From: Minisyncoccota bacterium
GTDB lineage: Bacteria > Patescibacteriota > Minisyncoccia > UBA6257 > JAKLIH01
Assembly: GCA_028702045.1 (NCBI GenBank)
Contig: JAQVPP010000003.1
Location: 1-21,921, forward strand
DNA length: 21,921 nt
Reading direction: 5' to 3'
The notes under the pieces were generated by a model. It searched no databases. It was not told the DNA's origin and was given only the letters and a program-made list of their open reading frames with translations. This document shows, piece by piece, positions 17,640-21,921 of the stretch; the first letter of the stretch is position 1, and every line of letters begins with the position of its first letter. Position numbers and translations under genes: made by a program.

Positions 17640-17668
17640 ACTATACCACAAAACTTAAAAACTTACAA
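17640..17668 (-). promoter_or_regulatory. Sigma-70-like promoter for the 172-residue membrane protein
   Basis: On the minus strand TTGTAA (17663-17668), a 17 bp spacer and TATAGT (17640-17645). The -35 hexamer includes the TAA stop of xth, so the promoter starts exactly at the end of that gene. Confidence 0.55.
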
Positions 17669-18409
17669 ATCAACCCCTACAACACTATGATCAGACCCAT
17701 CTATTTCATTTAAAATAAAAGATTTATCTATTTTAGAAAATAAAGGTTTTGAAACAAATACATAATCAATTCTCCACCCTTCGTTATTCAGCTTCCCTTG
17801 CGATATATATGAAAATCAAGAATATTTTTTTAATTTTGGGTGCATTTGCCTAAAAGTATCTACATACCCATGTTTTTCTATTTCTTTTAAAAACCCCCTT
17901 TCAATATCAGTAAACATTACCCTGCCCTCACTTACCTTTTCAAATATATCTATCTCTTCTTTAGCAATATTAAAGTCTCCTACCACTACTACTTTTTTAT
18001 CCTTTAGTTTCCCCAAATATTTAACAAATTTTTTAAAAGAATTTATCTTCATCTCAAACTTTTCACCACTCATGCCACCTTGTGGCATATATACATTAAT
18101 TAAAATAAATTTTTTAAACTCAAGCTGTATAAACCTACTCTCATTATCAAATTCATCATAGCCCATTTCTTTTTTCACGCTAATTGGTTCCTCTTTACAA
18201 TATACCCCTACTCCAGAATATCCCTTTTTCAAAGAAAAATTAAAAAAACAAAAATATCCATCAACTAAAAAATCATCTGAATAATATTCTTCAGACATCT
18301 TTATTTCTTGTAAGCATAATATATCAGGATCAACTAATCTAAGGTTCTTTTCAAAATCTTTTTTAAAAATAGCCCTAAGCCCGTTTACATTCCATGAACA
18401 AATCCTCAT
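17663..18409 (-). CDS. xth: Exodeoxyribonuclease III (AP endonuclease)
   Basis: Cuts DNA at abasic sites and removes 3' blocking groups in base excision repair (known for the family), so it can follow MutM in the same pathway. The 248 residues match the family. Motifs are CSWNVNGLRA near residue 4, LCLQEIKM with the metal-binding Glu near 35, VVGDFNIA near 144, and GWRIDY plus GSDHSVVGV at the C-terminus with the catalytic Asp-His. Residue 198 (KKYS-W-FSYI) is TGA (17816-17818); read as a stop it would remove the catalytic DH. The start ATG at 18409 lies 25 bases inside the end of pilC, so xth is probably translated from the pilus operon mRNA, an unusual pairing. Confidence 0.95.
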
Positions 18410-19389
18410 AATACAAAACTACTTAAACATATTCCTCATAATATTAAACTGACCTTTAGATACAATATATTCACCAAACTAAAAGCTAAATTAGATGTAT
18501 TCTTGATTCCTTTAATAAAAGAATTATCCTTATCAAATAAATATGGTATATGGAATCCAAAATCTAAGTACTGAACATACTTATCAAACAAACTATTCAA
18601 ATTCTCTCCTTGTAAAAATCTCTGCGATATATCTTGCCCAATAAAAGAATAGAAGTAATTATCTGTCTCCATCCCAGCACACCTAAAACTTTCTCCTATA
18701 GGTACTCCGTGATTTACTAAGTAATATAGACTTTCAAAAAACAAAAGCGAATAATAGTTTTTAAAAAAATCACTAATAACTGGCACAGAAAAAATAAACA
18801 AAGAAAACATTTTTTTATTAATACTTAATAGTATTATTCCGCTAATCATTGCCAAAGCCACAATAAAATAACCAACAGAACCAAACCCTAAATAAATAAA
18901 ACAAAGTAGTGTCAAAATAATAGGAATTAATAATAAATTAAGTTTAAATTTTATAGTTTTTTTCATTTCCAAATAATCAAGTATAGAATATATTGCCTTA
19001 ACATAGTCCCCCTTTAGCTCAGCATAATGTAAAATTAAAAAATCAAAATATGAAAAAACCTTGATATACTTATACACCACATCACTTAAACTAAATCCTT
19101 TATCTGTATAGAAAAGAAAGCATATCCCCAAGTCTTTATTCTTCGTATCCAAATTAACAATATATGAATAAAAGGTTTGCCCTAAAGACTGTCCTTCTAA
19201 AAACCTATTTACTACATATACCCAAAACTTATTCAAGCAAAGATTATAGAAACTCATATTACCTCCCTCACAAATATCAATAACAAATAAATTATATCTC
19301 ATACAAAACTCAAAAAACTCTTCTTTAGATACATTCAAAGATCCTCTTATAGAAATATTATTTACTGTCTTTATATGATATTTTATCAT
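18385..19389 (-). CDS. pilC: Type IV pilus inner-membrane platform protein PilC (GspF family), divergent
   Basis: The platform protein in the inner membrane on which the pilus motor ATPases act (known for the family). The protein has 334 residues. The two cytoplasmic GspF repeats are recognisable but weak: LEGQSLGQTF and AELKGDYVKAIYSILDYLE (residues 64-141), then LVNHGVPIGESFRCAGME (about 222-240). Membrane segments are at about 150-190 (two) and at the C-terminus. Two TGA codons near the end (18436-18438 and 18406-18408) are read through as Trp and add 17 residues, ILWGICLSSFVLWGFVHGM, which supply the third membrane helix expected of the family. The gene overlaps pilT by seven bases (ATGATAA) and xth by 25. 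Family members have about 400 residues, so this one is short. Confidence 0.85.
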
Positions 19390-20459
19390 TTTAATAAACT
19401 TTTAAGTTCGTTTGGATTATATGAATAATTCAATGCATTCTCTATACTTATCTCTTTTCTCTGTACTAAATCAACTAGTGACCTATTCATAGACATCATT
19501 CCCTCCTTAACACTAGTCTCTATTACCATGTCTATCTGATATACCTTATTTGTCCTAATCAAATTACTAATAGCTGAATTAGCAAACATGACCTCACATG
19601 CAGGAATCCTTCCTCCATTAATTTTTGGAATTAATCTCTGGGAAACTATACCAGACAAATTCATAGCTAATTGAGAACGAATCTGATTCTGCTGTTCTGC
19701 TGGGAAAAAATCAATTATCCTATTAATTGTCTGTGATGCGGAATTGGTGTGTAATGTAGAAATAACTAAGTGTCCAGTTTCTGCTGCCTTTAGAGCAATC
19801 TCAACTGATGTCTTATCTCTCATCTCTCCTATCATTAACACATCTGGATCTTGACGCAAAGCAGTCTTAAGTCCAGAATGAAAACTACCAGTATCCATAC
19901 CTACCTCTCTCTGAGAAATCAAAGACTTATCAGACTCAAATATATACTCAATAGGATCTTCTATAGTTACTATATGATCACATCTATTGTGATTTATCTC
20001 ATCAATAATAGCTGCCAATGAAGTACTCTTACCTTGTCCAGCAGGACCAACAAATAAAACAAACCCTTGTGTCATTTTAGAGAATCTATGTAATACACTA
20101 GGCAACATTAACTCATCTATCCCCAAAACATTAAATGGTATTAGCCTAAATGCACAAGACAAAAGTCCTTGTTGATAAAAAATATTGGCTCTAAATCTAA
20201 TCTTCTTTTCCAAAGAAAAAGAAAAATCTATCTCTCTTTTTTCAAGCAATGTCTTTTCTTGCTTATCAGTCAAAAGAGCAGCCACAAAATCAGACATCTC
20301 ATCTATACTTATCTCTGTATAATCATTAATATTTAAAAGCGACCCATCTACTCTTACTAATGGTTTTTTATTTACAGCTAAATGTAAATCAGATGCCCCT
20401 TGCTTATATGCAAGCAAAAGCAAATCAACTAATTTTTGTGTGTTTTTATTTTGATCCAT
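19383..20459 (-). CDS. pilT: Type IV pilus retraction ATPase PilT
   Basis: Hexameric motor that depolymerises pili and drives twitching or DNA uptake (known for the family). The 358 residues match PilT. The N-terminal domain begins GASDLHL (residue 21) and contains VRVDG. Walker A is GPAGQGKST (138-146); the usual Ser of GPTGSGKST is Gln here. ASP-box like IEDPIEYIF is at 166-174, Walker B DPDVLMIGEMRD at 204-215, and the His box GHLVISTLHTN near 229. A terminal TGA (19386-19388) followed by TAA adds a last Trp after SLLK and makes a seven-base overlap with pilC. The extension ATPase PilB is not in this window. Confidence 0.96.
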
Positions 20460-20464
20460 ATTTT

Positions 20465-20677
20465 TTATTTAAAAGGATTTTCTTTCCCCACCTTTTGTAT
20501 ATATAGACTATCTTCCTTAAGATGACTTTTTAAATTCAAAAACATATCTGTCTCATAGCCATTCCCCTCTCTAACATATACAGTGCTTATTGGTTCTTCT
20601 ATGTTTTTAAAAACTAAAACAAATAAACTACTTACTATCATTAAACAAATCCCTCCTATTATTATTTTCTTTATCAT
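20465..20677 (-). CDS. Small single-pass membrane protein in the pilus operon
   Basis: A 70-residue protein with one N-terminal membrane helix (about residues 4-23) and a short extracytoplasmic tail. It sits between pilO (gap two bases) and pilT (gap five bases), so it is almost certainly part of the pilus operon. By position it could take the role of a PilP-like component, but PilP is a larger lipoprotein and there is no lipobox here; I do not assign it. Confidence 0.65.
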   Translation of the reverse strand: MIKKIIIGGICLMIVSSLFVLVFKNIEEPISTVYVREGNGYETDMFLNLKSHLKEDSLYIQKVGKENPFK

Positions 20678-20679
20678 AA

Positions 20680-21201
20680 TTAGTTTTTAAAATATGTATT
20701 TAAATTAATTTGACCTTTAATTAAGTTTCCTTTCTTCTCCATCTTCACAAACCCAATGTCCATTAGTCTTATCTCTGTACCTATTTCATTAATTAGATTC
20801 TTTACCTCCTCATACTTTCCCTCTACCTCAAAGTTAACATTAACAACACCTACCCCATCACTAATATAGTCACTAAAAGTAAAGTTATATACATCTACTA
20901 AACTATCCTTGGCCATAGTCTTTATCAATACAATTACCTCATATATCTTAGGGTAATTAGGCAAAGCCAAATCAACCTCTTCTATGTTTTCTGCCTTATT
21001 ATACATACCAATTAAGCTATAGACAAATTCTCTTGTACTAACTAATTTATTTCTCATGTCTACCTTATTAAAATACTCTTGCTTAATCAAACTAACATCT
21101 TTACTAATAGGTAATAGAATTTTATTAACAACAACAAAACTAAACCCTAAGCAAATCAGGAACAAAACCCAAAAAATAAACTTTTCATTTTTTATCCTCA
21201 T
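20680..21201 (-). CDS. pilO: Type IV pilus assembly protein PilO-like
   Basis: PilO forms the inner-membrane alignment complex with PilN (known for the family). The 173-residue protein has one N-terminal membrane helix (about residues 9-28), a coiled-coil-like stretch (about 32-60) and a ferredoxin-like C-terminal domain, with NVNFEVEGKYEEVKNLINEI (about 121-140) as the typical core strand-helix. The start ATG at 21201 directly abuts the TAA of the gene upstream. The sequence is divergent, and the call depends on layout, length and operon position. Confidence 0.75.
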   Translation of the reverse strand: MRIKNEKFIFWVLFLICLGFSFVVVNKILLPISKDVSLIKQEYFNKVDMRNKLVSTREFVYSLIGMYNKAENIEEVDLALPNYPKIYEVIVLIKTMAKDSLVDVYNFTFSDYISDGVGVVNVNFEVEGKYEEVKNLINEIGTEIRLMDIGFVKMEKKGNLIKGQINLNTYFKN

Positions 21202-21714
21202 TTAAAAGTTATTTAGTTTTATATACATTTTAAACAAATTAGTATTTCCTTCTTTCTTAATACTATCTAAACTAACATATTCACTCTCCTCCATCCTTTC
21301 AAATAAAAGTAAAGCTTGTGCACACACCTCTTCTGTTCTGCAGTATCCAGTAATATACACCTCCCCGTTATCAACTATCTCAAACTCTTTAAAAACAACA
21401 TCATAATGGGTATTTTTTTCAATTAAACTAAATATATTAGTTAAAGATTTTCTTGTTTTAAAAATATCACTAATCAAGACTATTTTTGAATAATACTCAA
21501 TTGCCCTCTTACTCTTACTAGTGTTTACAAAATTCTCTATTTCCATTATTTCTTGATCAACTATATTTATTTTTTTAACATATGTATTATATATCAAATA
21601 ATACCCTACACTAAATAAACAAATAAAAATTAAAATATAAAAAGCAATATAAAATATGTATTTTATAAAATTATCAGAACTTGTTCTTAAAATTAAATTC
21701 TCATCTCTTTTCAT
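21202..21714 (-). CDS. pilN: Type IV pilus assembly protein PilN-like
   Basis: A 170-residue bitopic membrane protein with a short cytoplasmic N-terminus (MKRDENLILRTSSDNF), a membrane helix at about 18-41, a coiled-coil region and a ferredoxin-like C-terminal part with VYITGYCRTEEVCAQALLL (about residues 117-135). This is the PilN plan, and PilN precedes PilO as expected. PilN normally binds PilM through an N-terminal INLLP-type motif, which I do not see; LILR is the nearest. PilM is not in this window. It is the first gene of the operon. The -10 box lies only six bases upstream of the ATG, so the mRNA may be leaderless. Confidence 0.72.
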   Translation of the reverse strand: MKRDENLILRTSSDNFIKYIFYIAFYILIFICLFSVGYYLIYNTYVKKINIVDQEIMEIENFVNTSKSKRAIEYYSKIVLISDIFKTRKSLTNIFSLIEKNTHYDVVFKEFEIVDNGEVYITGYCRTEEVCAQALLLFERMEESEYVSLDSIKKEGNTNLFKMYIKLNNF

Positions 21715-21720
21715 ACTACA

Positions 21721-21750
21721 AGTATACCAAACTTTTTTTAAAAAAGTAAA
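21721..21750 (-). promoter_or_regulatory. Promoter of the pilus operon, possibly producing a leaderless mRNA
   Basis: On the minus strand TATACT (21721-21726) with TTTACT (21745-21750) 18 bp upstream. Six bases separate the -10 box from the pilN ATG, so transcription should start at or next to the A of the start codon. The spacer includes part of an A/T-rich palindrome (21731-21747). Confidence 0.5.
21731..21747. repeat. A/T-rich palindrome in the pilN promoter spacer
   Basis: ACTTTTTT and AAAAAAGT form an eight-base inverted repeat around one T. It covers most of the spacer between the -35 and -10 boxes. It may be an operator, a terminator remnant (a T-run lies in it) or chance in A/T-rich DNA. 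Confidence 0.4.
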
Positions 21751-21769
21751 CAGGTTTTTAAAAATTTGA

Positions 21770-21823
21770 AAAACTTAAAATCATAGATTTTAAGTTTTAG
21801 CGGAATTTATGATAAATTCCGCT
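21770..21823. repeat. Two perfect palindromes back to back upstream of pilN
   Basis: Repeat one pairs AAAACTTAAAATC (21770-21782) with GATTTTAAGTTTT (21786-21798), a 13-base arm with loop ATA. Repeat two pairs AGCGGAATTTAT (21799-21810) with ATAAATTCCGCT (21812-21823), a 12-base arm around one G. No base lies between them. On the minus strand a weak T-rich stretch follows the first, so they may terminate a gene lying beyond 21921. From 21824 to the window end I see no gene, only a T-rich stretch whose minus-strand reading is lysine-rich but closed by a stop at the edge. Confidence 0.75.
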
Positions 21824-21921
21824 CCAATTTATTTTGATTCTTTTTTCTTTTTTGTTTTTCTTTTTTTGATTTGTTTGAGATAATTACGGTTGATTAAAAG
21901 AATTGTGTTATGGTTTAGTTA

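Noticed and set aside
1..21921. Many pseudogenes or frameshifts, since most long genes seem interrupted.
   Set aside because: Each interruption is a single in-frame TGA with no shift, and reading it as Trp restores full-length conserved proteins.
1..21921. Genetic code with UGA = Gly, as in Gracilibacteria and Absconditabacteria.
   Set aside because: The TGA positions match conserved Trp (CysS, YebC, PBP, Xth, Ig-type domains) and not Gly.
21824..21921. Lysine-rich C-terminal end of a minus-strand gene (frame ending KKKESK).
   Set aside because: The frame is closed by a TAA at 21919-21921 and has no ATG, leaving about 30 codons in a T-rich stretch; low complexity explains it.

Overview
The window reads as about 22 kb of bacterial chromosome, A+T-rich and very tightly packed, in which UGA is a tryptophan codon. 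Read with the standard code, most of the long genes break at TGA. Read with TGA = Trp they become single full-length genes, and the TGA positions fall on family-conserved tryptophans: the MSGHSKW start of YebC, the GWHxEC zinc-site motif and ANYW of cysteinyl-tRNA synthetase, GVWVGN and APVW of a class A penicillin-binding protein, the YSW of exonuclease III, the DWDI of CCA-transferase. I count about thirty such codons; TGG is also used. Genes end on TAA, rarely TAG, and I found none needing TGA as a stop. This is not the Gracilibacteria/Absconditabacteria code, where UGA is glycine. Type IV pilus genes plus a PBP exclude ordinary wall-less Mollicutes. Small genes, gene overlaps, few Shine-Dalgarno sites and the gene set suggest a Patescibacteria/CPR-like organism, but this placement is inference.

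Layout, left to right. Almost everything is on the minus strand. 1-2084: CCA-transferase (cut by the window edge), an acidic protein, RuvC, YebC. 2203-2541: plus-strand rpsT with its own promoter and a shared terminator. 2544-7601: an overlapping run of prepilin peptidase, PBP1A, MutM and HolA (transcribed right to left). 7660-9160: a type II-like restriction-modification pair. 9184-13340: CorA-like protein, CysS and DnaB, with a 142-residue mini-intein in DnaB. 13425-13739: rplU between its own promoter and terminator. 13805-15200: an AAA/DUF4143 ATPase with an elaborate leader of direct repeats and a palindrome. 15294-16860: a peptidoglycan-binding, Ig/PKD-like exported protein overlapping a small membrane protein. 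16924-17080: plus-strand tRNA-Glu(CTC). 17084-17602: an unknown membrane protein with the only strong Shine-Dalgarno site. 17663-21714: a pilus operon (PilN, PilO, a 70-aa protein, PilT, PilC) running into xth. 21731-21823: consecutive palindromes upstream of pilN.

Functionally the window combines replication and repair (DnaB, HolA, RuvC, MutM, Xth), translation (CysS, CCA-transferase, S20, L21, tRNA-Glu, YebC), cell-wall synthesis and binding, and type IV pilus assembly and retraction. Several neighbours overlap by TAATG or ATGATAA, which implies translational coupling. Good sigma-70-like promoters with 16-18 bp spacers precede most transcription units and often lie inside the end of the gene before.

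The main finding is the UGA = Trp code in a piliated, walled, probably CPR-like bacterium. Also notable are the DnaB mini-intein carrying its own UGA tryptophans, C-terminal extensions hidden behind TGA in YebC, MutM, PilT and PilC, and the unusual regulatory regions at 15088-15200 and 21715-21823.
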